A DNA stretch of 64,000 nucleotides from CALHVX01 sp964640725 (GTDB taxonomy: Bacteria; Pseudomonadota; Gammaproteobacteria; Pseudomonadales; Azotimanducaceae), in assembly GCA_964640725.1 (NCBI GenBank), contig CAZXIJ010000009.1, positions 62,001 through 126,000 on the forward strand, read 5' to 3'. The translations under genes and the position numbers were made by a program. This document shows positions 49,167 to 58,016 of this stretch, one piece after another (positions within the stretch are counted from its first letter, which is position 1; every line of letters starts with the position of its first letter). The notes beneath the pieces are model-generated. The model worked only from the letters and a program-made list of their open reading frames with translations. It was not told the DNA's origin and did not search any database.

Positions 49167-50816
49167 GTGATTGCAACACCGTCATCCCGCGGTCGTGCCG
49201 TGCGTTTGGGCACCCTGGCCCTGGCCGCTCTGGTGGCCATGCCGCTGCTGGTGGTCGGCAGCGCGCTGTTCGCCCCGGCCGGCGACAGCTGGCCCCACAT
49301 ACGCGACAACCTGCTGGGCCGTTACCTGGGCAATACGCTACTGTTGCTCGCGGGCGTTGCCGGCTTCGCGGCGCTGCTCGGCATCCCGACCGCCTGGCTC
49401 AGTGCCAGCCGGCAGTTTCCCGGGGCGCGACATCTGCGCTGGCTGCTGATCCTGCCCCTGGCCGCCCCCGCTTACGTGCTGGCCTATGTGTACACCGATC
49501 TCCTTGAGTTTGCGGGGCCAGTGCAAAGCGCCCTGCGCGACCTGACCGGCTGGCGCGCCGGCGGTTACTGGTTTCCGGGCATTCGCTCCCTGGGCGGTGC
49601 CGTGTTCGTGCTGGGGCTGGCGCTGTATCCCTACGTCTATCTGCTGTGCCGGTCTCTGTTCGAGCAGCAGGCGGCGGCGCAGCTCGAATCAGCGCGCATG
49701 CTCGGGGTGAGCCGCCGCCGGGCGTTCTGGCGCATCGTCCTGCCGTCCGCTCGGCCCGCGGTGGCGGGCGGCCTGGCGCTGGTGATGATGGAGACCGCGG
49801 CTGACTTCGGAGTCGTGGAATTCTTTGGCGTGCAGACCTTCGCGACCGGCATCTTTCGCACCTGGTTCGGCATGGGCGACCAGGCGGCTGCGTTGCAGCT
49901 CGCGGCCGGCCTGCTGAGCGTCGCCCTGTTGCTCGTGCTGCTGGAACGGCTGGCCCGGCGCGGCCGAGTCGGCAGCCCCCTGTCGCGCAGTCAGGCGGCA
50001 CCGCGCGAGGCATTGCCGGGCTGGCGCGGCTGGGCGGCCACGGCCGCCTGCGCGCTACCGGTGATCTTCGGCTTCGTCCTGCCGGGCGGGATCCTGCTCA
50101 ACTACGCGATCACGACCGGCGATCCGCTGTTCGGCGCGCGGTTTCTGAATCTCCTGGGCAACACCACGCTGGTGGCCAGCACGACCGCGGCGCTGGCGAT
50201 CGGCGCGGCGCTGCTGCTGTGCTACGCCGAACGCAGCCCCGCCGCGGCGCGGCAACCCTGGCTGCACGGCACGGTTCGGCTGGCGACGCTCGGCTACGCG
50301 CTGCCCGGGGCCATGCTCGGCCTGGGCGTGCTCGCGACTTTCTCGGCGCTCGATCAATCCCTCGCCCTGTGGCGGCGCGACCTGTTCGGGGGCAGGCCGC
50401 AGCTGTGGCTGACCGGCAGCGTTGCCGCGCTGGTGTTCGCCTACCTGGTCCGCTTCCTGACCGTGGCCTACAACGCCTGCCATGGCGGCTTCGAGAAAAT
50501 CAGTCCGCGGCTCGACGAGGTCAGCCGGACCCTCGGCAGCAGCGGGCCGCGCCTGCTGCGCCGCGTGCACTGGCCATTGCTGCGACCGGCCGCGTTAACC
50601 GGCGCGCTGCTGGTGTTCATCGACGTGCTGAAAGAGCTGCCGGCCACCTTGATCCTGCGGCCCTTCAATTTCGACACGCTGGCAACCCGGGTCTATCAGC
50701 TGGCCGCCGACGAGCGGTTGCCGGAAGCCGCGACCGCCGCAATCGCTATCATGATTGTCGGCACGATTCCGGTGCTGCTGCTCAATCGCCAGCCGAATGG
50801 GGTCTCGAAGGTCTGA
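49167..50816 (+). CDS. fbpB: Iron(III) ABC transporter permease, fused two-domain type
   Basis: A 549-residue permease carrying two transmembrane-domain copies (about residues 15-265 and 285-540, six helices each), as in FbpB/SfuB. The ATPase-contacting EAA-like loops are QLESARMLGVSRRRAFWRIV and RLDEVSRTLGSSGPRLLRRV. GTG 49167 is the only good start. No Fur box is visible in the 71-bp region divergent from fbpC, so fbpB may depend on another promoter. Confidence 0.88.
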   Translation: MIATPSSRGRAVRLGTLALAALVAMPLLVVGSALFAPAGDSWPHIRDNLLGRYLGNTLLLLAGVAGFAALLGIPTAWLSASRQFPGARHLRWLLILPLAAPAYVLAYVYTDLLEFAGPVQSALRDLTGWRAGGYWFPGIRSLGGAVFVLGLALYPYVYLLCRSLFEQQAAAQLESARMLGVSRRRAFWRIVLPSARPAVAGGLALVMMETAADFGVVEFFGVQTFATGIFRTWFGMGDQAAALQLAAGLLSVALLLVLLERLARRGRVGSPLSRSQAAPREALPGWRGWAATAACALPVIFGFVLPGGILLNYAITTGDPLFGARFLNLLGNTTLVASTTAALAIGAALLLCYAERSPAAARQPWLHGTVRLATLGYALPGAMLGLGVLATFSALDQSLALWRRDLFGGRPQLWLTGSVAALVFAYLVRFLTVAYNACHGGFEKISPRLDEVSRTLGSSGPRLLRRVHWPLLRPAALTGALLVFIDVLKELPATLILRPFNFDTLATRVYQLAADERLPEAATAAIAIMIVGTIPVLLLNRQPNGVSKV

Positions 50817-50975
50817 ACGGACCCTGACGTTGCCGGTCGCAAGCAGTCAATTTAGGCCACTTATGTCAATAATACATCCTTTACTTTCGGGGATATTCAC
50901 CTAAACATAGGCGTACAACACACCCTACCTGCGCCTCAATCTTAGGCATCGGTCCCTGCCTTGGAGGCATCTTCA
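50817..50975. other. Intergenic region before the FG-GAP protein gene
   Basis: 159 bases, AT-richer than the surroundings, with AATAATACAT and TACTTTCGGGGATATTCACC in the middle. It probably carries the promoter of the large gene at 50976. I see no convincing operator, terminator or small gene. Confidence 0.4.
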
Positions 50976-53900
50976 GTGAATTTTTGGCGACTTTTTGTTG
51001 GTGGGCTCTTCTTTCTGGCGCTCCCCGCTCATGCCATCGACACCGTTTTCGATTCTCGCGCCAACGCCGCCGGCCTGGTCGGATCTCCGGAAACCTGGGG
51101 CGCCTCCTGGGGCGATCTGAACGGCGATGGTTTTCCGGACCTGTTCATCAGCAATCACCGGGAGCGCCCCAAGCTCTACCAGAACAATGGCGACGGCACC
51201 TTCACCGACGTCACCGACGCGGCCGACATCAGCGGCACCTGGACCAGCGAACGGCATGCAGATACCCACGGCGGCTCCTGGTCAGACTTCGACGGCGACG
51301 GTGACCAGGACCTTTACGTCACCGCCGGCAGAGCCGACCGGAACCAGTTCTTCGTCAATCAGGGCAACGGCACCCTGATCGACATGACGGCCAGCCTCGG
51401 GCCCGGGGTGCCCAACTGGCGCGCCCGGATGCCTGTCTGGTTCGACTACACCGACGACGGCGTGCTCGATTTCCTGATGGCCAGCGAAAACTTCGTCAGC
51501 CTGTTCGAGCAGATCGGGGGTGGCTTCGCCAACCAGACCGGCGCCGCAAACGTGCAGTGCGAGAAGAGCCAGGCCGTGTTCCTGGCCGACATCGCCGGCA
51601 GCGAGCGCCTTGAGATCATCTGCACGGACGGCTCGTTCCCGAAACGGGCCTACAACGCCGACACGCTGCCCTTCACCAACGTCACAGGTACGCTGCCGAA
51701 CGTGGGCTTCTCCCAGGATACGGCCGTCGCTGACTTCAACGGCGATCTGAAGCAGGACTTCTTTCATGTGCGCGCGCAGAAGCGCGTGACCCAGGCGGCC
51801 CAGATCGGGCCGAGAAAGCTTCAGGCGCATCTGGTCGTCACGGCGAACGGCGCCAAGGGCTTCGAGTTCCAGGCCGATGGCGTGTCCACTTTCGATCTGG
51901 TCGAGTGGGAAGCCCAGGCCTTCAACGTCCGGCCTACGGCCAGCATTTTTATCGGCAGCGCGGGCGCAAACCCTGAGGGCACAACCTTCGCCCTGGACGC
52001 CGCAGATACCGCAAATCACGGCATAAAACCCCATGGCGGTAACGACACCGGCATCTATGTGGGATATCTCCCGGCCCAGAACCGCTGGCGCGTGGAGTTT
52101 GAGACCAATGCCTGGAGCCAGTTCGCCTTTGAGGTCGACTCCGCAGCACCGATGTCTAATGTCAGCAGCTTCGGGCTGAAGAACGAAGACCTGCCCTTTC
52201 GGCCAGCCCTGAAAATGAGCAACGGCGCCAACTGGGTAGAACGTGCTGGCGCCTGGGGAATCAACCAGGCCGTGTCCTGCATTTCCGCGGTCGCCGGAGA
52301 CTTTGACAACGACATGGATCAGGACCTTTACGTCGTTTGCCGCGGCGGTGTGGAAAACCTGGCCAATCGCCTGTACGAAAACATCGGCAACGCCAGGTTC
52401 CAGCTCATCAACAACGCCGCCGGCGCAGCCGGCGTAACCGGCTTCGGGGTAGGCACTGGCGAAAACGTGGTTACTGCCGACTACGACGTGGACGGCTTCC
52501 TGGACCTGTTCGTGACCAACGGCCTTGCCATGGTGCCAGAGGGGCCGGGCGGACCCTACGAGCTGTTCCGCAACCGCGGCAACGACAACCACTGGCTGCT
52601 CCTGGACCTTGTGGGCGTGGCCAGCAATTCGCAGGGCGTTGGCGCCAAGGTCACCGTGACCGCCGGTGGCGTACCGCAGCTGCGCGAGCAAAACGGCGGT
52701 TACCACCGATGGTCCCAAAACCATCAGCGCCTGCACTTTGGCCTTGCCGGCAACAGTACCGCAGACATCAGCATTCGCTGGCCCAGCGGCGCTGTGGACA
52801 ACTACACCGACGTCGCGGCCGACAAGCTGTATCGGGCAACGGAAGGCGTGTCCCTGGTTCACGCCCCCGCGGGCGGCGTTCCTCTACCCGGCATCGAAAT
52901 CAATCAGTCTGCCAACGCGACCGCTGTTGCTGAAGCCGGCGCTACCGATGGCATCAGCGTCGTCCTGGCCACGGCACCGACCGCAGACGTGCTCGTCACT
53001 TTGAGCGCCGATGCGCAGCTGGATCTGGGCAGCGGAGCCGGGGGAACCCAGGCGCTGACCTTTACACCGTCAAACTGGGACGTCGCCCAGAACCTGATCG
53101 TCAGCGCCGTAGACGACGCGCTGGAAGAAGGCCCGCACAGCGGCACCATTTCCTTTGCGACGGCCTCCGCCCAGGCGGAGTACAACGACCTGGCCCTGGC
53201 AGACATCACGGTGGCCATCACAGACAACGACCAGGCCCTGGATCCCTGCGGCGAGCCGGTCGTGAACGGTGCGACTGATCGCGGGCTGTTTGTCTGGCAG
53301 GACTGCAACGCTCCGGGACCCGGCACGCGCTGGGAGTTCTACCTGAGCGGTGGTGGCGGCGCCTGGGAAAACACCAGCGGCACCATCACCAGCAACGTTG
53401 CCCTCGCCGCAACCGCTGCAGCGCCGGCAAGCAACCAGGGCCTTGAGGGTCCCGATACCTTGAGCGATGCGACCGGCAGCGTCGAGTTCAGCCTGTTCGC
53501 CGGTGGCCCCGGCGTTGATCGCTTCGCCGTTGAGGTCCCGGCAGGTGCCCTGAGCCTGTGCCTGGAAATCGCCGCGCAGCCTGCTGATTCAGGGCTGTTT
53601 CTCGGCAGCACTCGGGTGCCGGTCAGCGCCGAGATCGATCTGATCGGGCTCAGTGGATGCACCCTGGCGCTGACGGTCACCGACACCATGGTCCAGGAGT
53701 CTGACGGCGACGCGATCGTCACCGTCGCGCTGACGGCACCGGCGCCCGGACCGGTCAGTTTCGACTACGCGACCAGCGACGGCACGGCAACCGCCGGAGC
53801 CGACTACACAGCGGCGAGCGGCAGCGGCCAGATCAACGAAGGGGAGAGCGCCACAACCATCGCGATCCCGATTACCGACGACAGCGAGATCGAGACCCTG

Positions 53901-55175
53901 GAGACCTTTCAGCTTGCGATCCTGTCCGCAGTCAACGCCGATGTGCCCGCAAACCCCGCTGTTGTTCAGATCATGGACAACGACAGCACCATCTCTCCCT
54001 GCGGCAACCCGGGGCTCAGCGGCGCATCCGGCAACGGCGTCTACCTGTGGCAGGACTGTGGCTATGCCGGAAGCGGACAGCGCTGGCTGGTGGCAGCCGT
54101 TGCCGGCGGACAGGCCTGGCAGCCGTACAACGGGACCGTCCAGGGGTCAGCCCCGCTGGCGGCCACCGGCCTGCCCCCGGGCACCAACCAGGGCCTGGAA
54201 AACACCGACGTGCTGGACTCCGTCGCGGGCGACAACGTCATCGACTTTGCACTGTTTGTCGGCGGCGCCGGCATCGATGCCTTCGAGTTCATTCTGCCTG
54301 CTGGTGCGACGGCCTGCTTTGAAGGGGACAGCCTGCCCCCGGGCACCGGCGTGTTTCTGGGCAGCGATGCGGCCGTGTTCGTGCAGAGCTTCTCGATTCC
54401 CGCGCTGAGCAGCTGCAATCAAAGCCTGACCGTCAACGACGCGAGTGCTGGCGAGGGCGACGGTACCGTCACCGTGACCATTACCGCAGCGCAAGCGGCC
54501 AGCGCACCCCTGACGGTTGACTTCGCAACCGTTGACGGCACCGCAACAGCCCCCGTGGACTACGCAGCGCAAAGTGGCACGGCGACCATCGACGTCGGGC
54601 AGACCAGCACCACGGTATCGATTGCGATTGCGGAGGACGCCGATGTGGAAGGCGCAGAGACCCTGCAACTGGTTCTGTCGAACCCGGTGGGCACGACCCT
54701 TGCCCGAACAACTGCCGAAATCACTATTGCCGACAACGACGCCTTCGTAAGCTGTGGCGCACCGATCACCGATCCGGAAACCGATCACGCACTGTTCCTG
54801 TGGCAGAGCTGCGATGCTGACGGCACAGGTTCTCAGTGGGTGCTCATGGCGACCGGTGGCGGCGCTCCCTGGGACGGCTTCAGGGGCACGCTGACCGGCA
54901 CGGACACGCTCATAGCGACGCCGTTCGCGTCCGGGACAGGCAGCGGTCTGGAAGGCTCAGACAATCTCGACTCTGCGCCGGGGGACGCCTTCGTGAACTT
55001 TGCCCTGAACGTGGGCGGCAGTGGCGTTGATGCATTCACGCTGGACATTCCAGCTGGCGCCGATGTCTGCTTCAACAGCACCGGTATCCCGCCCGGTGGC
55101 GCGCTGCTGCTGGGACCAGACAGGATCCCCGCAAACCCGCCGTTTAGCCTCGGCACCAACGGCCCGTGTCCCTGA
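50976..55175 (+). CDS. Secreted FG-GAP/VCBS + ASPIC/UnbV + Calx-beta protein with a triplicated unknown domain
   Basis: A 1399-residue protein from GTG 50976 (GGAGG at 50963-50967), with a signal peptide ending PAHA. Residues about 20-530 carry FG-GAP/VCBS repeats with calcium-loop motifs (DLNGDGFPDLF, DFDGDGDQDLY, DFDNDMDQDLY, DYDVDGFLDLF). An ASPIC/UnbV domain follows (about 535-630). Then come one Calx-beta-like domain and three copies of a roughly 140-residue unit, at about 756-895, 1007-1147 and 1258-1399, separated by Calx-beta domains (DGTATAGADYTAASG; DGTATAPVDYAAQSG). Each unit has CGxP, (F/Y)(V/L)WQ(D/S)C, NQGLE/GSGLE, PAGA and a final Cys. It is probably an extracellular calcium-binding adhesion or matrix protein. 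Confidence 0.8.
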   Translation: MNFWRLFVGGLFFLALPAHAIDTVFDSRANAAGLVGSPETWGASWGDLNGDGFPDLFISNHRERPKLYQNNGDGTFTDVTDAADISGTWTSERHADTHGGSWSDFDGDGDQDLYVTAGRADRNQFFVNQGNGTLIDMTASLGPGVPNWRARMPVWFDYTDDGVLDFLMASENFVSLFEQIGGGFANQTGAANVQCEKSQAVFLADIAGSERLEIICTDGSFPKRAYNADTLPFTNVTGTLPNVGFSQDTAVADFNGDLKQDFFHVRAQKRVTQAAQIGPRKLQAHLVVTANGAKGFEFQADGVSTFDLVEWEAQAFNVRPTASIFIGSAGANPEGTTFALDAADTANHGIKPHGGNDTGIYVGYLPAQNRWRVEFETNAWSQFAFEVDSAAPMSNVSSFGLKNEDLPFRPALKMSNGANWVERAGAWGINQAVSCISAVAGDFDNDMDQDLYVVCRGGVENLANRLYENIGNARFQLINNAAGAAGVTGFGVGTGENVVTADYDVDGFLDLFVTNGLAMVPEGPGGPYELFRNRGNDNHWLLLDLVGVASNSQGVGAKVTVTAGGVPQLREQNGGYHRWSQNHQRLHFGLAGNSTADISIRWPSGAVDNYTDVAADKLYRATEGVSLVHAPAGGVPLPGIEINQSANATAVAEAGATDGISVVLATAPTADVLVTLSADAQLDLGSGAGGTQALTFTPSNWDVAQNLIVSAVDDALEEGPHSGTISFATASAQAEYNDLALADITVAITDNDQALDPCGEPVVNGATDRGLFVWQDCNAPGPGTRWEFYLSGGGGAWENTSGTITSNVALAATAAAPASNQGLEGPDTLSDATGSVEFSLFAGGPGVDRFAVEVPAGALSLCLEIAAQPADSGLFLGSTRVPVSAEIDLIGLSGCTLALTVTDTMVQESDGDAIVTVALTAPAPGPVSFDYATSDGTATAGADYTAASGSGQINEGESATTIAIPITDDSEIETLETFQLAILSAVNADVPANPAVVQIMDNDSTISPCGNPGLSGASGNGVYLWQDCGYAGSGQRWLVAAVAGGQAWQPYNGTVQGSAPLAATGLPPGTNQGLENTDVLDSVAGDNVIDFALFVGGAGIDAFEFILPAGATACFEGDSLPPGTGVFLGSDAAVFVQSFSIPALSSCNQSLTVNDASAGEGDGTVTVTITAAQAASAPLTVDFATVDGTATAPVDYAAQSGTATIDVGQTSTTVSIAIAEDADVEGAETLQLVLSNPVGTTLARTTAEITIADNDAFVSCGAPITDPETDHALFLWQSCDADGTGSQWVLMATGGGAPWDGFRGTLTGTDTLIATPFASGTGSGLEGSDNLDSAPGDAFVNFALNVGGSGVDAFTLDIPAGADVCFNSTGIPPGGALLLGPDRIPANPPFSLGTNGPCP

Positions 55176-55189
55176 CACGAGGAGCCAGG

Positions 55190-55741
55190 TCAGGAGGGCA
55201 GCCGACGGACAGCGCCGCTGCCCAGCCCGTCCAGCGTCCAGCTACCGACGCGGTAGCGAATCAGCCGCAGCACCGGATAACCCACGGCGGCGCACATGCG
55301 ACGGACCTGGCGATTGCGCCCCTCTGTGAGCGTCAGACACAACCAGCTATCTGACACCGTGGGCCGCACCCGAATCGGCGGTTCCCGATCCCAAAGCCAG
55401 GGCGGCGCGCCTGTTTGCTCACAGCGCGCCGGCAGCGTCGGCCCGTCCTTCAACTCGACGCCACCCGCCAGCGCGGCGACCGCCGCGGCATCCGGCTCGC
55501 CTTCAACCTGCGCCCAGTAGCACTTGCTGACCTTATGCTCCGGATGGCTCAGCCGGTGCTGCAATGCTCCGTCATTGGTGAGGATCAGCAGTCCCTCGCT
55601 GTCCCGATCCAGCCGCCCGCAGGCATACACGCCGGGCTCGTCAATGTAGTCCGCGAGCGTGGGGCGGCCGTCGCTGTCCCGGAACTGACAGAGCACGCCC
55701 CAGGGTTTGTTGAACAGGACAATGCGGCGGTCGGCGCTCAT
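55190..55741 (-). CDS. rluE: 23S rRNA pseudouridine synthase, RluE type
   Basis: A 183-residue RsuA/RluB/E/F-family pseudouridine synthase without an S4 domain, the size and start (IVLFNKPWGVLCQF) of RluE. The catalytic Asp45 is in GRLDRDSEGLL, and EGRNRQVRRM is the typical C-terminal motif. It isomerises a uridine in 23S rRNA. This is a housekeeping gene, convergent with the large FG-GAP gene 14 bases away. Confidence 0.88.
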   Translation of the reverse strand: MSADRRIVLFNKPWGVLCQFRDSDGRPTLADYIDEPGVYACGRLDRDSEGLLILTNDGALQHRLSHPEHKVSKCYWAQVEGEPDAAAVAALAGGVELKDGPTLPARCEQTGAPPWLWDREPPIRVRPTVSDSWLCLTLTEGRNRQVRRMCAAVGYPVLRLIRYRVGSWTLDGLGSGAVRRLPS

Positions 55742-55759
55742 CGCGAGGCTTGAGTGCCG

Positions 55760-56410
55760 CTAAAGTACGGGCTTGAGCAGCCCGGATACGCCAGCGACCA
55801 CCGTGCCGAGATAGATCGCGATCACAGACCAGTACACGGGTTGCAGGTGCGCGTGCAGGTCGGCTTCCAGAGCCGGCGAGCTGCCGTCCGTCGCGAGCTT
55901 CTGGTAGTCCATCACTGCCGGGGCAAAGGTCCGTTCCAGAATCAGCGCCGCAACGCCAATTCCCGCATAGGCATAGCCCTTCAGGGCAACCCAAAGGGGC
56001 AAAGTGCCATCCAGCAGGCCGAGGGTCGCCCAGGCCAGCGCGCCGACAATGACGAACAGGTAGATCGCCGTTTGCGCCTGCATGGCGCGGGCCTGCAGAG
56101 CGCTGCCCGGAGGCTGAAAAATGCCCAGCCAGACGATCACAACCCAGGCCAGGGTGAGCGCCGCAACGGCCACGAGCGGCAAGGGCGTGAAGCCGTAGCC
56201 CGAGAGCAAGAACAGCCCGCTGCCAAGCACGATCGGAACCGCAAAGCGCGGCGCGCGATCCAGCACCATGCCCAGCTCCAGCACGGCCAGCCGCGTTTCC
56301 ACCGACAGGTCGGTGCGCTCGCTGCGCTTGGCGGCGAGGTACACACCGATGTCGGTGCCCAGCCAGAACACCCAGCCGAGCACGTGGATGACCAGTAGCA
56401 GTGAAGTCAT
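55760..56410 (-). CDS. Conserved integral membrane protein (HVLxxxxWLGxDxGV family), copy 2
   Basis: A 216-residue protein with about six or seven membrane helices, paralogous to the protein at 9483-10121. It shares HVLGWVFWLGTDIGV near the start, an AxRxAxPxxxxSG-like helix-2/3 region and the overall length. GGAG precedes ATG 56410. It directly follows the GKRPxFF small-protein gene on the same strand (18 bases between), so it may belong to that operon. The function is unknown. Confidence 0.72.
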   Translation of the reverse strand: MTSLLLVIHVLGWVFWLGTDIGVYLAAKRSERTDLSVETRLAVLELGMVLDRAPRFAVPIVLGSGLFLLSGYGFTPLPLVAVAALTLAWVVIVWLGIFQPPGSALQARAMQAQTAIYLFVIVGALAWATLGLLDGTLPLWVALKGYAYAGIGVAALILERTFAPAVMDYQKLATDGSSPALEADLHAHLQPVYWSVIAIYLGTVVAGVSGLLKPVL

Positions 56411-56428
56411 GGGCCGCTCCTGCGCGCG

Positions 56429-56758
56429 CTAGCGCCCCTGAAAGTCGTCAATTTCTTCTTCCCGCTCGGAGAGCGACTGAAAGCCCCCACCGATGGCCCG
56501 GAACGCGTCGGCCAGAAAAGCCTGTTGATCGGCGGCAAGCTGAGCCGCATCGGCCTCGTCAAAGACAAAGCGCTCCAGCTCGCCAGGCTCGATCACGCCG
56601 CGCTGTTCCAGGAGCTTCTCCAGCGCCAGCACCCGCTCCCGGGTCGCCCACTGCTGGGACATGGATTCCAGCAGCGCCGTCAGCAGCGCGTCCACCTGTC
56701 CATCGCCAAAGAAAGCCGGACGCTTGCCGCGGGTGTTCAGATCAATGGGTTGGCTCAT
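56429..56758 (-). CDS. GKRPxFF small helical protein, module copy B
   Basis: A 109-residue conserved hypothetical protein: RGKRPAFFGDGQVDALLTAL, then a predicted helix (TRERVLALEKLLEQRGVI) and an acidic tail. It aligns without gaps to the protein at 23541-23930 (shared GKRPxFFxDxxV, ExLLExxG, ExF, QxxLA). It starts six bases after the methyltransferase stop. The pairing with a methyltransferase is the same as in copy A, which implies a conserved two-protein unit. Confidence 0.75.
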   Translation of the reverse strand: MSQPIDLNTRGKRPAFFGDGQVDALLTALLESMSQQWATRERVLALEKLLEQRGVIEPGELERFVFDEADAAQLAADQQAFLADAFRAIGGGFQSLSEREEEIDDFQGR

Positions 56759-56764
56759 GGCGCG

Positions 56765-57958
56765 CTACTTCCAGGCGCCAAAGCCGTACCACTGAATGCC
56801 GTCGGTCAGCCGGCCCGTCTTGTCGTCAAAGCTGGCCTCCTGCATCAGGGCATCGGCAAAGGCATCGGGGCTCATGTAGGTGTACTGCGGCACGATCGCG
56901 TGGAACAGCTTGTCTTGTGCAAAGCCGGCTTCCCGGCGCAGCGCGGCAAAGTCCTGGTCGCGGAAGGTTTTGTAGAAGGGCTCGTTGTTGTAGTACGCGT
57001 CCCAATCCAGATAGAAGGCATCGTAGGGCGTGAGCTGATCGTTCGGGGGCAGCTCCATGTGCAGCATCAGGCCGCCGGGGCGCAATACCCGGTAGGCCTC
57101 GCTCATGACCGCCTTGATGTCGCGCACGGACAGCTCATGCAGAAACATCGACGAGAACACGACATCGACAGAGGCGTCATCGAAAGCCAGCTTCGTGGCG
57201 TCCATCTGCTGAAAGTCGACGGCCACGCCCTGGCTCAGGGCCCGGGCATGCCCGTAGCGCAGGCACGGGGCGGCCACGTCGATGGCAGTCACCTGGGCCT
57301 CGGGATAGGCCTGCTTCCAGGCGCAGCTGTTGTGCCCAACGGTGCAGCCCAGGTCGACCACGTGCTGCGGTTTGAAATTGGGGTGCTGGTGACGCACGTA
57401 GTGCGCGAAGGACTGGCCGATATCGTCCAGGTTCGCGCCCATAGCGCCAAAGGAAAAAACGTTCAGCCCGTGATCGTAGAGCGCCCCGGCCAGCCAGGGC
57501 ATATCGTCCGCCGCGCGCCCGTAGGAGCCCGGAGCCAGATGCACGTCCAAAGCCGCGACGTTCTTCGGCAACGGGACGCTGTCGTCCAGCGTCAGGGAGC
57601 CACCAACTTCGTCCCGGCGAGCTTCCAGCTCGGCGGCGGTCCGGTTCAGTGCGGCTGTCGCCTCGGCCAGGGGCCGGAGCGTCGAGCGCCAGACCATTTC
57701 CTGGGCGTTGTAGCGCACGCTCGAGTAGAAGCGAAAGAAGTCATCGCTCTTCATGGCCTTGTGCACATCCGGCCCGGTGGCCGGGGCGCGCCCCTGCTCC
57801 CGGGTGACCCGCGGCTCGACCTGCTCCGCGTATCGCTGCTGCATGCCGCTGGCCATGTCGTTCAAGACGAAAGCCCGCAGACCGGTCACAAAATCCTGTT
57901 TGGCAGCCTGCTCGCGGCTGCCCCGCACGTACAGATCGTGCTGCAGAGGCTGAGTCAT
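56765..57958 (-). CDS. SAM-dependent methyltransferase with long N-terminal region, module copy B
   Basis: A 397-residue paralogue of the protein at 22327-23544. The N-terminal helices share VEPxxxxxxGRxP, the middle shares APGSY/MPGSY, motif I is VVDLGCTVGHN, followed by IDVAAPCLRYG, and the C-terminal third has DWDAYYNNEPFY. Motif I has Cys-Thr-Val in place of CGLG but keeps the glycine frame needed for SAM. The substrate is unknown. It lies downstream of TonB receptor 2, separated by a strong hairpin. Confidence 0.82.
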   Translation of the reverse strand: MTQPLQHDLYVRGSREQAAKQDFVTGLRAFVLNDMASGMQQRYAEQVEPRVTREQGRAPATGPDVHKAMKSDDFFRFYSSVRYNAQEMVWRSTLRPLAEATAALNRTAAELEARRDEVGGSLTLDDSVPLPKNVAALDVHLAPGSYGRAADDMPWLAGALYDHGLNVFSFGAMGANLDDIGQSFAHYVRHQHPNFKPQHVVDLGCTVGHNSCAWKQAYPEAQVTAIDVAAPCLRYGHARALSQGVAVDFQQMDATKLAFDDASVDVVFSSMFLHELSVRDIKAVMSEAYRVLRPGGLMLHMELPPNDQLTPYDAFYLDWDAYYNNEPFYKTFRDQDFAALRREAGFAQDKLFHAIVPQYTYMSPDAFADALMQEASFDDKTGRLTDGIQWYGFGAWK

Positions 57959-57979
57959 ATTCGCTCCTGACTGGTTGAA

Positions 57980-58007
57980 GCCGGTTCCGGCGCTGGCCGG
58001 AACCGGC
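57980..58007 (-). terminator. Strong 12-bp hairpin between TonB receptor 2 and the methyltransferase gene
   Basis: GCCGGTTCCGGC-gctg-GCCGGAACCGGC is a perfect 12-bp stem with a four-base loop, nine bases after the receptor stop and 21 bases before the methyltransferase ATG. There is no T-run, so it may be a partial terminator or an mRNA-stability hairpin. Confidence 0.6.
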
Positions 58008-58016
58008 GACAGGCCG

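Noticed and set aside
51050..54900. Repeated GAC/GGC-rich DNA in the FG-GAP gene as a possible nucleotide repeat or CRISPR array
   Set aside because: The periodicity follows protein repeats (calcium loops) with variable codons, not identical DNA repeats with spacers.
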